DNA from: Streptomyces sp. CB01249
Lineage (GTDB): Bacteria > Actinomycetota > Actinomycetes > Streptomycetales > Streptomycetaceae
DNA length: 64,000 nucleotides
Assembly: GCF_001905735.1 (NCBI RefSeq)
Contig: NZ_LISW01000002.1
Coordinates: forward strand, 1,462,426 to 1,526,425
Reading direction: 5' to 3'
Part shown: positions 17,832 to 29,182 of the stretch, piece after piece
Layout of the letters: each line of letters begins with the position of its first letter
Position numbering within the stretch: position 1 is the first letter of the stretch
Translations under genes and position numbers: made by a program
Notes under the pieces: generated by a model
Databases searched by the model: none
The model's input: the letters and a program-made list of their open reading frames with translations, nothing else
What the model was told of the DNA's origin: nothing

Positions 17832-19022
17832 ATGGAATTCGTCATCCTTGCTGTAGTCATCGCCCTGGTCGCGGTCGGCGTGGTCAGCGGGCTCGTGGTC
17901 AGCAGCCGCAAGAAGAAGCAGCTGCCCCCGGCACCGTCGAGCACGCCGACCCTCACACCTCCCGCTGAGCCCCGTGTCGGCGAGGAGGCCGAAGAGCCGC
18001 GCGAGGAATCGCGCCGCACCATCGAGGACGTCGCGGCCCCGCCCGCCGAGGCCGAGCCGGAGACGGTGGAGCCGGAAGCCCCCGCGCTCGACGTCCCCGA
18101 GCCCACCGCCGGCCGGCTCGTCCGGCTGCGCGCCCGCCTCGCCCGCTCGCAGAACACCCTGGGCAAGGGGCTCCTCGCCCTGCTGTCCCGGGACAATCTG
18201 GACGAGGACACCTGGGAGGAGATCGAGGACACCCTCCTCACCGCCGACGTCGGCGTCGCCCCCACCCAGGAGCTGGTCGAGCGCCTGCGCGAGCGCGTCC
18301 GGGTGCTCGGCACCCGCACCCCCGAGGAGCTGCGCGCCCTGCTCCGCGAGGAGCTGCTCACCCTGCTCGGCACCGACTTCGACCGCGCCGTGAAGACGGA
18401 GGGCGGTCTGGAGACCCCCGGCGTCGTGATGGTCGTCGGGGTCAACGGCACCGGCAAGACCACCACCACCGGCAAGCTGGCCCGGGTGCTCGTCGCCGAC
18501 GGCCGCAGTGTGGTGCTCGGCGCGGCCGACACCTTCCGCGCCGCCGCCGCCGACCAGCTCCAGACCTGGGGCGAGCGCGTCGGCGCCCGCACCGTGCGCG
18601 GTCCGGAGGGCGGCGACCCGGCGTCCATCGCCTACGACGCGGTCAAGGAGGGCATCGCCGAGGGCGCCGACGTGGTGCTCATCGACACCGCGGGACGGCT
18701 GCACACCAAGACCGGGCTCATGGACGAGCTGGGCAAGGTCAAGCGCGTCGTGGAGAAGCACGGCCCGCTGGACGAGGTGCTGCTCGTCCTGGACGCCACC
18801 ACCGGGCAGAACGGCCTGGTGCAGGCGCGGGTCTTCGCCGAGGTGGTCGACATCACCGGCATCGTCCTGACCAAGCTGGACGGCACCGCCAAGGGTGGCA
18901 TCGTCGTCGCCGTCCAGCGCGAGCTGGGCGTCCCGGTCAAGCTCGTCGGACTCGGCGAGGGCCCGGACGACCTGGCCCCGTTCGAGCCGGAGGCGTTCGT
19001 GGACGCGCTGATCGGGGACTGA
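17832..19022 (+). CDS. ftsY: Signal recognition particle receptor FtsY
   Basis: FtsY docks SRP-ribosome complexes at the membrane and delivers them to the Sec translocon. The 396-aa protein starts at ATG 17832 (GGAGGG just upstream). It opens with a true transmembrane segment (FVILAVVIALVAVGVVSGLV), an arrangement typical of streptomycetes, unlike the amphipathic A-domain of E. coli. An acidic/Pro-rich linker is followed by the N domain and the G domain: G1 GVNGTGKTTTTGK near residue 202, DTFRAAA, G3 DTAGR, G4 TKLDGTAKGG and the closing GLGEGPDDL. Its partner ffh lies 7 kb away in the same window. Confidence 0.97.
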   Translation: MEFVILAVVIALVAVGVVSGLVVSSRKKKQLPPAPSSTPTLTPPAEPRVGEEAEEPREESRRTIEDVAAPPAEAEPETVEPEAPALDVPEPTAGRLVRLRARLARSQNTLGKGLLALLSRDNLDEDTWEEIEDTLLTADVGVAPTQELVERLRERVRVLGTRTPEELRALLREELLTLLGTDFDRAVKTEGGLETPGVVMVVGVNGTGKTTTTGKLARVLVADGRSVVLGAADTFRAAAADQLQTWGERVGARTVRGPEGGDPASIAYDAVKEGIAEGADVVLIDTAGRLHTKTGLMDELGKVKRVVEKHGPLDEVLLVLDATTGQNGLVQARVFAEVVDITGIVLTKLDGTAKGGIVVAVQRELGVPVKLVGLGEGPDDLAPFEPEAFVDALIGD

Positions 19023-19041
19023 CCCCCACTCGACAGCTCCG

Positions 19042-19070
19042 AGGCCCGGCCGTTTCGTACGGCCGGGCCT
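19042..19070 (+). terminator. Intrinsic terminator after ftsY
   Basis: Perfect 12-bp GC-rich stem (19042-19053 with 19059-19070) and a 5-nt loop TTCGT. It has no strong T-run on either side but lies between the ftsY stop and the convergent prim-pol gene, so it could serve both strands. Confidence 0.75.
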
Positions 19071-19094
19071 CCTGCTGTGCGGGACGTACGCGGC

Positions 19095-19757
19095 TCAGCC
19101 GCAGGGCGCCGCCCACCGGTGACAGAGGTACGCCAGCGTCCCCAGCAGCAGCCGGGCCTCCGGCGGCGTCGCGCTGTCCGGCCCGGGCGCCCGCAGCCAG
19201 CGGACCGGACCGAGCCCGCCCCGGTCCGAGGGCGGCGCGGTGATGTGGCAGCCCGGACCGAGCGCCCGCAGATCGAGCCCCGCGTCGTCCCAGCCCATCC
19301 GGTACAGCAGCCGGGGCAGCCCGGCGGCGGCGCCCGGCGCCACGAAGAACTGCGCCCGGCCCTGCGGAGTGACCGAGACCGGGCCCAGCGGCAGGCCCAT
19401 CCGCTCCATCCGCACCAGGGCCCGGCGCCCGGCCCCCTCCGCCACGTCGAGCACGTCGAAGCTCCGGCCCACGGGGAGCATCATCGAGGCGCCGGGCACC
19501 TCGGCCCAGGCGCGCGCCGCCGCGTCGAGCGTCGCCCCGGCGGGCACCTCACGGGCGAACTCCAGCGGATGCGCTCCCGGGGCGGCGCAGCCGGGGTCCC
19601 CGCAGGAGCAGACACCGTCCGCCGCGCGGGCCCCGGGCACCACGGCCCAGCCCCACAGGCCGGTGTACTCGGCCACCTCCGTACCGCCGGTGGCGGCGGC
19701 ACGGGCGCGACGCCGTGCGCCGGTGCGCATCTCGCGGATTCCGATCGTGAAGCCCAT
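19095..19757 (-). CDS. Solitary primase-polymerase (prim-pol)-like protein, catalytic motifs apparently degenerate
   Basis: A 220-aa protein of the 'bifunctional DNA primase/polymerase, N-terminal' family, without a helicase domain. It has the zinc-like cysteine cluster CSCGDPGCAAPGAHPL, which precedes the active site in this family, and GCHITAPPSDRGGLGPVRWL near the C-terminus, matching the family's conserved PPS...YxW region. The usual DxD/E motif is represented by SFDVLDV, and the usual histidine position reads GRAQFFV. The catalytic triad therefore looks altered. The start is ATG 19757 with GGAGGG 4 nt upstream. It is divergent from nsdA, an arrangement I recall as conserved in Streptomyces. 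Confidence 0.85.
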   Translation of the reverse strand: MGFTIGIREMRTGARRRARAAATGGTEVAEYTGLWGWAVVPGARAADGVCSCGDPGCAAPGAHPLEFAREVPAGATLDAAARAWAEVPGASMMLPVGRSFDVLDVAEGAGRRALVRMERMGLPLGPVSVTPQGRAQFFVAPGAAAGLPRLLYRMGWDDAGLDLRALGPGCHITAPPSDRGGLGPVRWLRAPGPDSATPPEARLLLGTLAYLCHRWAAPCG

Positions 19758-20118
19758 GCCCCCTCCAACGGGTCCGGTTCGCCGGTGGTTACGAAGAGGA
19801 GCGTGCAACCGCCCGCGCGCCCCCGGGCGCTTCCTCGCGCCCGTGCGAATCGTCCTGTCAAGTGAATCGCGGCCCATGGGGGTGGCGTTCAATCGAAGGG
19901 GTGGCGAATGGTGGCGATTACGCAAAGGGCCTCGCCGGGCCCGTGATCGTAGGATTACCGTCGGTACACGAACCATGGAAGTATGTGCGCCCATGGGTAT
20001 GCCGCAGGCAACCCGGTTTTCTGTTCGATCGGGCCCAACGCCCGTACGGACGACATGAGTTCGGGGCATTCTGGTAGTGCTTCGCGCGACACGTATTCGG
20101 CGGGATGGGGGCTTATCC
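19758..20118. other. Divergent intergenic region between prim-pol gene and nsdA (361 bp)
   Basis: No ORF in this stretch looks coding. It must hold the promoters of both divergent genes. Relatively A/T-rich patches occur around 19890-19990 and 20000-20040, but I cannot assign a confident -10/-35 pair. The region is long enough to carry regulator binding sites. Confidence 0.5.
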
Positions 20119-21591
20119 GTGAGTGGCAGCGGCGCAGGCGAGACGAATGCCGGCAAGCGCCCGAACGGGCAACTGGGGTCATGGTTCGTCCGCAGCGGCT
20201 GGTCGAAGGGCGAGCTGGCGCGGCAGGTGAACCGCCGGGCGCGCCAGATGGGCGCCCACCACATCAGCACCGACACCTCCCGGGTGCGGCGCTGGCTGGA
20301 CGGCGAGCAGCCGCGCGAGCCGATCCCGCGCATCCTGTCCGAGCTGTTCTCGGAGCGCTTCGGCAGCGTCGTCGCCGTCGAGGACCTGGGGCTGCGCACC
20401 CCGCACCAGGCACCCTCCGTGGCCGGTGTGGACCTGCCGTGGGCGGGCCCGCAGACCGTGGCCCTGCTCAGCGAGTTCTCGCGGAGCGACCTGATGCTCG
20501 CCCGCCGGGGCTTCCTCGGCAGCTCCCTCGCCCTCGCCGCCGGTCCCGCGCTCATCGAGCCCATGCAGCGCTGGCTGGTGCCGGTCGCGGCCGTCCCCGC
20601 CGCCGAACCGGAAGCCGCCGCCGCCCGCCGCCCCTCCAGGCTCTCCGGCCCCGAGCTCGACCTGCTGGAGTCGACCACCGCGATGTTCCGCCAGTGGGAC
20701 GCGCAGTGCGGCGGCGGACTGCGCCGCAAGGCCGTCGTCGGCCAGCTCCACGAGGTCACCGACCTGCTCCAGGAGCCCCAGCCCGCCGCCACCTCCAAGC
20801 GCCTGTTCCGCTGCGCCGCCGAACTGGCCGAGCTGGCGGGCTGGATGAGCTACGACGTCGGCCTCCAGCCCACCGCCCAGAAGTACTTCGTGCTCGCGCT
20901 GCACGCCGCCAAGGAGGCAGGTGACAAGCCGCTCGGCTCGTACGTCCTGTCCAGCATGAGCCGCCAGATGATCCACCTCGGCCGCCCGGACGACGCCCTG
21001 GAGCTGATCCACCTCGCCCAGTACGGCAGCCGCGACTGCGCGACCCCGCGCACCCAGGCCATGCTGTACGCGATGGAGGCCCGCGCCTACGCGAACATGG
21101 GCCAGCCCAGCAAGTGCAAGCGGGCGGTCCGCATGGCCGAGGACACCTTCCTGGACGCCGGGGTCGACGGCGAGCCCGAGCCCGACTGGATCCGCTTCTT
21201 CTCCGAGGCCGAGCTGAACGGCGAGAACTCGCACTCGTACCGGGACCTCGCCTACGTGGCCGGCCGCAGCCCCACGTACGCCTCGCTCGCCGAGCCCGTC
21301 ATGCAGCGGGCCGTCCAGCTCTTCGGCGAGGACGACGAGCACCAGCGCTCCTACGCGCTCAATCTGATCGGCCTCGCCACCGTGCACCTCCTCAAGGGCG
21401 AGCCCGAGGCGTCCACCGTGCCCGCCGGGCAGGCGCTGCGCGTGGCCAAAAAGGTGCGCTCCGAGCGGGTCAACACCCGGCTCCGCAAGACCGTCGACAC
21501 CGCCGCCAGGGACTTCGGGGACGTGCCCGAGGTCGCCGAGCTCACCGAACTCCTCATCGAACAGCTGCCCGAGACCGTGGAAACCGTCTAG
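20119..21591 (+). CDS. nsdA: NsdA, TPR-type negative regulator of differentiation
   Basis: NsdA of Streptomyces coelicolor represses sporulation and antibiotic synthesis. This 490-aa protein begins at GTG 20119 (MSGSGAGETNAGKRPNGQLG) with a G-rich ribosome-binding stretch upstream. An N-terminal helix-turn-helix-like segment is visible (VRSGWSKGELARQVNRRARQ ... RVRRWLDGEQPREP). A hydrophobic patch near RRGFLGSSLALAAGPALIEP follows, then helical TPR-like repeats from about residue 180 to the end (FRCAAELAELAGWMSYDVGL, AMLYAMEARAYANMGQPSKC, YALNLIGLATVHLLKGEPEA). How it acts is not established from sequence. A GTG at 20077 is an alternative start. Confidence 0.9.
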   Translation: MSGSGAGETNAGKRPNGQLGSWFVRSGWSKGELARQVNRRARQMGAHHISTDTSRVRRWLDGEQPREPIPRILSELFSERFGSVVAVEDLGLRTPHQAPSVAGVDLPWAGPQTVALLSEFSRSDLMLARRGFLGSSLALAAGPALIEPMQRWLVPVAAVPAAEPEAAAARRPSRLSGPELDLLESTTAMFRQWDAQCGGGLRRKAVVGQLHEVTDLLQEPQPAATSKRLFRCAAELAELAGWMSYDVGLQPTAQKYFVLALHAAKEAGDKPLGSYVLSSMSRQMIHLGRPDDALELIHLAQYGSRDCATPRTQAMLYAMEARAYANMGQPSKCKRAVRMAEDTFLDAGVDGEPEPDWIRFFSEAELNGENSHSYRDLAYVAGRSPTYASLAEPVMQRAVQLFGEDDEHQRSYALNLIGLATVHLLKGEPEASTVPAGQALRVAKKVRSERVNTRLRKTVDTAARDFGDVPEVAELTELLIEQLPETVETV

Positions 21592-23653
<2,062 letters not shown>

Positions 23654-23705
23654 CCGGCCCCCGCCGACTGTTTCGCACGGTTCCGCACACGGAAAGGGCA
23701 GCTGG

Positions 23706-26159
23706 GTGACGAGCATCGAAGCGACCACCGAATCCGAGGACTCGCGCCCCAGCGGCTACGCGGCGGCCCGGCTGAGCCTTCTCCAGGAGAAGGAGCGGCC
23801 CGGGCCGCCGCGCCGTGCGGCCCTCGCCGCCCTCACCGACGACTGGCTCACCGCCCTGTTCACCGGCGCCGCCCAGCACGCCGGGGTCCGGGGCGCCGCC
23901 CTCGTCGCCGTCGGCGGCTACGGCCGCGGCGAACTCTCCCCGCGCAGCGACCTCGACCTCCTCCTGCTGCACGACGGCACCGCCGACGCCGCGGCAGTCG
24001 CCGCCCTCGCGGACCGGATCTGGTACCCCGTCTGGGACCTGGGCCTCTCCCTCGACCACTCCGTCCGCACCCCCGCCGAGGCCCGCAAGACCGCCGGCGA
24101 GGACCTCAAGGTCCAGCTCGGACTGCTCGACGCCCGCCCCGTCGCCGGCGACCTCGGCCTCGTCGCCGCCCTGCGCACCGCGATCCTCGCCGACTGGCGC
24201 AACCAGGCGCCCAAACGCCTCCCCGACCTCCACGAGCTCTGCCGCGAACGCGCCGAACGCCACGGCGAACTGCGGTTCCTCCTCGAACCCGACCTCAAGG
24301 AGGCCCGGGGCGGCCTGCGCGACGTCACCGCCCTGCGCGCCGTCGCCGCATCCTGGGTCGCCGACGCCCCCCGCGAAGGACTCGCCGAGGCCCGCCGCAC
24401 CCTCCTCGACGCCCGCGACGCCCTCCACCTCACCACCGGCCGCGCCACCGACCGGCTCGCCCTCCAGGAACAGGACCAGGTCGCCCAGGCCCTCGGCCTC
24501 CTCGACGCCGACGCCCTGCTCCGCCAGGTCTACGAAGCCGCCCGCACCGTCTCGTACGCCACCGACGTCACCTGGCGCGAGGTCAACCGGGTCCTGCGCG
24601 CCCGCTCCGCCCGGCCCCGGCTGCGCGCCCTGCTCGGCGGCGGCCGGACCCCCACTCCCGACCGGACCCCGCTCGCCGACGGAGTCGTGGAGGCCGACGG
24701 CGAGGCCGTCCTCGCCCGCACCGCCCGGCCCGAACGCGACCCGGTGCTCGTCCTGCGCGCCGCCGCCGCGGCCGCCCAGTCCGGACTGCCGCTCTCCCGC
24801 CACGTCGTACGCCACCTCGCCGCCACCGCCCAGCCGCTCCCCGTGCCCTGGCCGGCCGAGGCCCGCGAGGAGCTGGTCACCCTGCTCGGCGCGGGGGAGG
24901 CCACCATTCCCGTCTGGGAGGCGCTGGAGGCCGAGGGGCTGATCACCCGCCTGCTGCCCGACTGGGAACGCGTCCACTGCCGCCCCCAGCGCAACCCCGT
25001 CCACACCTGGACCGTCGACCGCCACCTCGTCGAGGCGGCCGTCCGCGCCGCCTCGCTCACCCGTCGCGTCGGCCGCCCCGACCTCCTCCTCGTCGCCGCT
25101 CTGCTGCACGACATCGGCAAGGGCTGGCCCGGCGACCACTCCGTCGCCGGGGAGGTCATCGCCCGCGACATGGCCGCCCGCATCGGCTTCGACCAGCACG
25201 ACGTGGGCGTCATCGCCACCCTCGTACGCCACCACCTGCTGCTCATCGAGACCGCCACCCGGCGCGACCTGGACGACCCGGCCACCGTCCGCGCCGTCGC
25301 CGACGCCGTCGGCAGCGCCGCGACCCTGGAGCTGCTGCACGCCCTCACCGAGGCCGACGCGCTCGCCACCGGGCCCGCCGCCTGGTCCGCCTGGCGCGCC
25401 TCCCTCGTCACCGAACTCGTCAAACGCGTCGCCCAGGTCCTGGCGGGGGAGGCTCCCGAGGAGCCCGAGCCGGCCGCCCCCAGCGCCGAGCAGGAACGCC
25501 TCGCGATCGAGGCGCTGCGCACCGGCACCCCCGTCCTCGCCCTGCACACCCGGCCCGAGACCCCGCACGAGGAGGACGGCCCGGAACCGGTCGGCGTCGA
25601 ACTCCTCATCGCGCTGCGCGACCGGCCCGGCGTGCTGCCCGCCGCCGCGGGCGTCCTCGCCCTGCACCGCCTCACCGTCCGCGCCGCCGACCTGCGCGCC
25701 GTGGAGCTGCCCACGGAGCTGGGGGACTCCGCGGACCTGCTGCTGCTCAGCTGGCGCGTGGCCGCCGAATACGGCTCGCTGCCCCGGGCGGACCGGCTCC
25801 GCGCCGACCTCGTACGCGCCCTGGACGGCACCCTGGACATCCCCGCCCGCCTCGCCGAGCGGGAGGCGGCCTACCCCCGGCGGCGCGGTGTGAAGGCGCC
25901 GCCGCCCCGGGTGACGGTGGCCCCGGCGGGCTCCCGGCTCGCCACGGTGATCGAGGTCCGCGCACAGGACGCCCCCGGGCTGCTGCACCGCATCGGGCAG
26001 GCCCTGGAGCGGAGCGAGGTACGGGTGCGGAGCGCGCATGTGTCCACGCTGGGGGCCAATGCCGTCGACGCCTTCTACGTCACGGACACCGACGGGGAGC
26101 CGCTGCCCGCGGCGCGGGCAGCGGAGCTGGCCCAGGAGGTCGAGAAGGCGCTCGGCTGA
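23706..26159 (+). CDS. glnD: PII nucleotidylyltransferase / adenylyl-removing enzyme GlnD
   Basis: GlnD modifies and demodifies PII according to nitrogen status; in S. coelicolor it adenylylates GlnK. The 817-aa protein has an N-terminal nucleotidyltransferase domain (GGYGRGELSPRSDLDLLLLH, about residues 73-92) and an HD hydrolase domain (LLHDIGKGWPGDHS, about 465-480). Two C-terminal ACT domains follow (around 626-700, GVELLIALRDRPGVLPAAAG; around 740-815, VIEVRAQDAPGLLHRIGQAL). The start is GTG 23706 with GGAAAGGG upstream. It is the third gene of the amtB operon, 52 bp after glnK. Confidence 0.97.
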   Translation: MTSIEATTESEDSRPSGYAAARLSLLQEKERPGPPRRAALAALTDDWLTALFTGAAQHAGVRGAALVAVGGYGRGELSPRSDLDLLLLHDGTADAAAVAALADRIWYPVWDLGLSLDHSVRTPAEARKTAGEDLKVQLGLLDARPVAGDLGLVAALRTAILADWRNQAPKRLPDLHELCRERAERHGELRFLLEPDLKEARGGLRDVTALRAVAASWVADAPREGLAEARRTLLDARDALHLTTGRATDRLALQEQDQVAQALGLLDADALLRQVYEAARTVSYATDVTWREVNRVLRARSARPRLRALLGGGRTPTPDRTPLADGVVEADGEAVLARTARPERDPVLVLRAAAAAAQSGLPLSRHVVRHLAATAQPLPVPWPAEAREELVTLLGAGEATIPVWEALEAEGLITRLLPDWERVHCRPQRNPVHTWTVDRHLVEAAVRAASLTRRVGRPDLLLVAALLHDIGKGWPGDHSVAGEVIARDMAARIGFDQHDVGVIATLVRHHLLLIETATRRDLDDPATVRAVADAVGSAATLELLHALTEADALATGPAAWSAWRASLVTELVKRVAQVLAGEAPEEPEPAAPSAEQERLAIEALRTGTPVLALHTRPETPHEEDGPEPVGVELLIALRDRPGVLPAAAGVLALHRLTVRAADLRAVELPTELGDSADLLLLSWRVAAEYGSLPRADRLRADLVRALDGTLDIPARLAEREAAYPRRRGVKAPPPRVTVAPAGSRLATVIEVRAQDAPGLLHRIGQALERSEVRVRSAHVSTLGANAVDAFYVTDTDGEPLPAARAAELAQEVEKALG

Positions 26160-26179
26160 GTCCGGAACCGGGCGAGGTC

Positions 26180-26207
26180 TTGGCGTTCTCCGGCGTCCGG
26201 ATACCCT
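26180..26207 (+). promoter_or_regulatory. Candidate promoter of ffh
   Basis: TTGGCG (26180-26185), a 16-bp spacer and TACCCT (26202-26207) fit a housekeeping sigma factor promoter in the 98-bp gap between glnD and ffh. No experimental support; the match is moderate. Confidence 0.45.
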
Positions 26208-26257
26208 GGGAACCTACTGACCCGACCCGCCCCCGACCCTGAGGACCGACGAGCGCC

Positions 26258-27805
26258 GTGTTCGATACTCTCTCCGACCGCCTTGCCGCGACTTTCAAGA
26301 ACCTCCGGGGCAAGGGCCGCTTGTCCGAGGCGGACATCGATGCCACGGCTCGCGAGATCCGTATCGCCCTGCTCGAAGCGGACGTGGCGCTGCCCGTCGT
26401 CCGGTCCTTCATCGCCAACGTCAAGGAGCGGGCGCGCGGCGTAGAGGTCTCCCAGGCCCTCAACCCGGCCCAGCAGGTCGTCAAGATCGTCAACGAGGAG
26501 CTCATCTCCATCCTCGGCGGCGAGACCCGGCGGCTGCGGTTCGCCAAGAACCCGCCCACCGTGATCATGCTCGCCGGTCTCCAGGGTGCCGGTAAGACGA
26601 CCCTCGCCGGAAAGCTCGGCCTCTGGCTCAAGGGCCAGGGCCACTCCCCGCTGCTCGTCGCCTGTGACCTCCAGCGCCCCAACGCCGTCAACCAGCTGAG
26701 CGTCGTCGCCGACCGCGCCGGTGTCGCGGTGTACGCCCCCGAGCCGGGCAACGGCGTCGGCGACCCGGTCCAGGTCGCCAAGGACTCCATCGAGTACGCC
26801 CGGTCCAAGCAGTACGACGTCGTGATCGTGGACACCGCCGGCCGCCTCGGCATCGACCAGGAGCTGATGCAGCAGGCCGCGGACATCCGCGACGCCGTCA
26901 GCCCGGACGAGATCCTGTTCGTGGTCGACGCGATGATCGGTCAGGACGCGGTCAACACCGCCGAGGCGTTCCGCGACGGCGTCGGCTTCGACGGCGTGGT
27001 GCTCTCCAAGCTCGACGGTGACGCCCGCGGTGGTGCCGCCCTGTCGATCGCCCACGTCACGGGCAAGCAGATCATGTTCGCCTCGAACGGCGAGAAGCTG
27101 GACGAGTTCGACGCGTTCCACCCGGACCGCATGGCGTCCCGGATCCTCGACATGGGTGACCTGCTCACCCTGATCGAGCAGGCGGAGAAGACCTTCAGCC
27201 AGGAAGAGGCCGCCAAAATGGCCTCCAAGCTGGCGTCCAGCAAGGGCAAGGACTTCACGTTCGACGACTTCCTGGCCCAGATGGAGCAGGTCAGGAAGAT
27301 GGGCTCCATCTCCAAGCTGCTCGGCATGCTGCCCGGCATGGGGCAGATCAAGGACCAGATCAACAACATCGACGAGCGCGACATCGACCGCATGGCCGCG
27401 ATCATCAAGTCGATGACCCCGAAGGAACGCGCCGAGCCGACGATCATCAACGGCTCGCGCCGGGCTCGTATCGCCAAGGGCTCCGGCTCCGACGTCTCCG
27501 CCGTCAAGGGACTGGTCGAGCGGTTCTTCGAGGCCCGCAAGATGATGTCCAAGATGGCCCAGGGCGGCGGCATGCCGGGGATGCCCGGGATGCCGGGCAT
27601 GGGCGGCGGGCCCGGCCGGCAGAAGAAGCAGGTCAAGCAGGCCAAGGGCAAGCGCAAGAGCGGCAACCCGATGAAGCGCAAGGCCGAGGAGCAGGCCGCG
27701 GCCGCCCGCCGCGAGGCCGCGCAGAACGGCGTCCCCGGCCTCCCGGCCGGGCAGGACGCCCAGAACTTCGAGCTGCCCGACGAGTTCAAGAAGTTCATGG
27801 GCTGA
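26258..27805 (+). CDS. ffh: Signal recognition particle protein Ffh
   Basis: Ffh binds signal peptides of nascent membrane and secretory proteins and, with 4.5S RNA, targets them to FtsY. The 515-aa product has the N domain, G domain (G1 GLQGAGKTTLAGK near residue 105, DLQRPNAV, G3 DTAGR, G4 SKLDGDARGG) and a methionine-rich M domain from about residue 310. RIAKGSGSDV is the RNA-binding region. The tail contains a run of three GMP units at about residues 440-450 followed by a Lys-rich segment. The start is GTG 26258. A strong bidirectional terminator follows. Confidence 0.98.
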   Translation: MFDTLSDRLAATFKNLRGKGRLSEADIDATAREIRIALLEADVALPVVRSFIANVKERARGVEVSQALNPAQQVVKIVNEELISILGGETRRLRFAKNPPTVIMLAGLQGAGKTTLAGKLGLWLKGQGHSPLLVACDLQRPNAVNQLSVVADRAGVAVYAPEPGNGVGDPVQVAKDSIEYARSKQYDVVIVDTAGRLGIDQELMQQAADIRDAVSPDEILFVVDAMIGQDAVNTAEAFRDGVGFDGVVLSKLDGDARGGAALSIAHVTGKQIMFASNGEKLDEFDAFHPDRMASRILDMGDLLTLIEQAEKTFSQEEAAKMASKLASSKGKDFTFDDFLAQMEQVRKMGSISKLLGMLPGMGQIKDQINNIDERDIDRMAAIIKSMTPKERAEPTIINGSRRARIAKGSGSDVSAVKGLVERFFEARKMMSKMAQGGGMPGMPGMPGMGGGPGRQKKQVKQAKGKRKSGNPMKRKAEEQAAAARREAAQNGVPGLPAGQDAQNFELPDEFKKFMG

Positions 27806-27822
27806 CGCTCGCGTCACGCCAT

Positions 27823-27863
27823 GCCGGAGGGGCGCTCACCGAGTCGGTGGGCGCCCCTCCGGC
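27823..27863. terminator. Bidirectional terminator between ffh and the convergent methyltransferase gene
   Basis: Left arm 27823-27840 pairs with 27846-27863: a 13-bp perfect outer stem, one G-U pair, then 4 more base pairs, with a 5-nt loop. It sits exactly between two converging stops and has the symmetry expected of a shared terminator. Confidence 0.85.
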
Positions 27864-27869
27864 GTACGT

Positions 27870-28715
27870 TCACGTCGTGCAGACCAGGTACCGGAACACG
27901 TTGGACATCCACACCGTGCCGTCCGGCCGCCGGTGCGGGTGCAGCGCTTCGGCGAGCTCCTTCTCCACCTGCCACCGGTCCGTCGCCCGGACCGCCGCCT
28001 CGAACAGCCGGGTCGACAGCAGGCCGCGTACCGCGCTGTCCATGTCCGCGTAACCGAACGGGCAGGCCACCCGGCCGGAGCCGTCCGGCCGCAGCCCGGC
28101 CCTGAAGGCCACGTCCTCCAGATCGTCGCGGCGCGGTCCGCGCCAGCCGCCGCCCGGTCCGCGCCCGTCGTCGGCGAGCCGCCCGGCCACCCGGAGCACC
28201 GACTCCGTGGCGCACCGCTCCGGCGGGCCCCAGCCGGTCAGGACGACCGTGGCGCGCCGGTCCGCCGACGGCACCGCGGTCTCCAGCGCGCGCACCAGCT
28301 CCTCGCCGTCGCCCGCCTCGCAGCCGATCGGGGTGAACGCGGTGATCAGGTGGTGCGGCCCGTCGTCCGCCGCCTCGGCGACGCTCTCCGTGAGCAGCGG
28401 GGCGGCGGCCGGTGTGCCGTGGTCCTCCGGCGCGGGCAGCAGCCGGGTCCTGGCGAGGGCGAGGCGGTCCGGGTCGGTGTCCACGCCGGTGACCGAGGCG
28501 CCCCGGCCCACGGCCATCAGCAGCGCCAGGCCGGAGCCGCAGCCGAGCGAGAGCATCCGCGTGGCGGGCCCCACCTCCAGCCGCGTGTACACCGCTTCGT
28601 ACAGCGGTGCCAGCATCCGTTCCTGGATCTCCGCCCAGTCGCGGGCGCGGGTGGCGCCGTCCGCGAGGGCGGACGACTCCGTGTGCCGGTGGTGCCGAAC
28701 GAGCGTTGGTGTCAT
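27870..28715 (-). CDS. SAM-dependent methyltransferase (class I), substrate unknown
   Basis: A 281-aa protein starting at ATG 28715 (MTPTLVRHHRHTESSALADG). The Rossmann-like core shows motif I LSLGCGSGLALLMAVGRGA, the acidic end of strand 2 (VTGVDTDPDRLALARTRLLP), motif IV-like HHLITAFTPIGC, and later ATVVLTGWGPPERCA. This arrangement is that of small-molecule class I methyltransferases. The C-terminal 100 residues are less conserved and contain WRGPRRDDLEDVAFRAGLRP. Nothing nearby identifies the substrate. It converges on ffh; upstream is a 467-bp gap. Confidence 0.8.
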   Translation of the reverse strand: MTPTLVRHHRHTESSALADGATRARDWAEIQERMLAPLYEAVYTRLEVGPATRMLSLGCGSGLALLMAVGRGASVTGVDTDPDRLALARTRLLPAPEDHGTPAAAPLLTESVAEAADDGPHHLITAFTPIGCEAGDGEELVRALETAVPSADRRATVVLTGWGPPERCATESVLRVAGRLADDGRGPGGGWRGPRRDDLEDVAFRAGLRPDGSGRVACPFGYADMDSAVRGLLSTRLFEAAVRATDRWQVEKELAEALHPHRRPDGTVWMSNVFRYLVCTT

Positions 28716-29182
28716 GGAATGCGCCCCAATCCGCCGAGGTTGCCGGTTCTGCCGATCGGTCGTGCCCGAGTGGACGGCCGTGCCGTCCGGTGACGCGCGC
28801 TCCCCCGTATGCCAGAGAACTGCGCATCCGCCGCCGCGTCCAGAGGTCTGCGGGGCGTGGTTGTCCGCACTGCCGTCCGGCGCACGACGGCACCGGCGCA
28901 CCCGGACGGCGGGGACGCCCCGGGGGGTCCGTCCCGCCCTCTGCCGGTCCAGTCTCACCCGACACGCCGGTGGGGGCACGTCGAGCACGTCAGGGCGGTG
29001 CGGGTACCCTCGCCCCTGCCGTCCGCCCCCGGAGGGGGCGCGTACCGCGGCTGCGCGCGCAGGCGTACGCGCCGCTACGTACCGGCTTGGTGCGAGCTGT
29101 GAGGCTTCTCCGCAGATCAGCGCACCCGCCCTGCGTCGTGACGCATGAAGGTCAACCGACTGGTACGTGCAAAATATTTGGG
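28716..29182. other. Divergent intergenic region (467 bp)
   Basis: It separates the methyltransferase gene (minus strand) from the HExxH protein gene (plus strand). Most of it is GC-rich with no likely gene. Close to the right end (about 29165-29180) an unusual A/T run AAAATATTT lies just before the ATG at 29183, and GGTCAACC precedes it. This is the probable promoter, with a very short or absent leader. Confidence 0.45.

Noticed and set aside
27570..27605. Short tandem repeat of ATGCCGGGG-type units
   Set aside because: It encodes the methionine-rich GMP run of the Ffh M domain, a protein feature and not a DNA repeat element or CRISPR.
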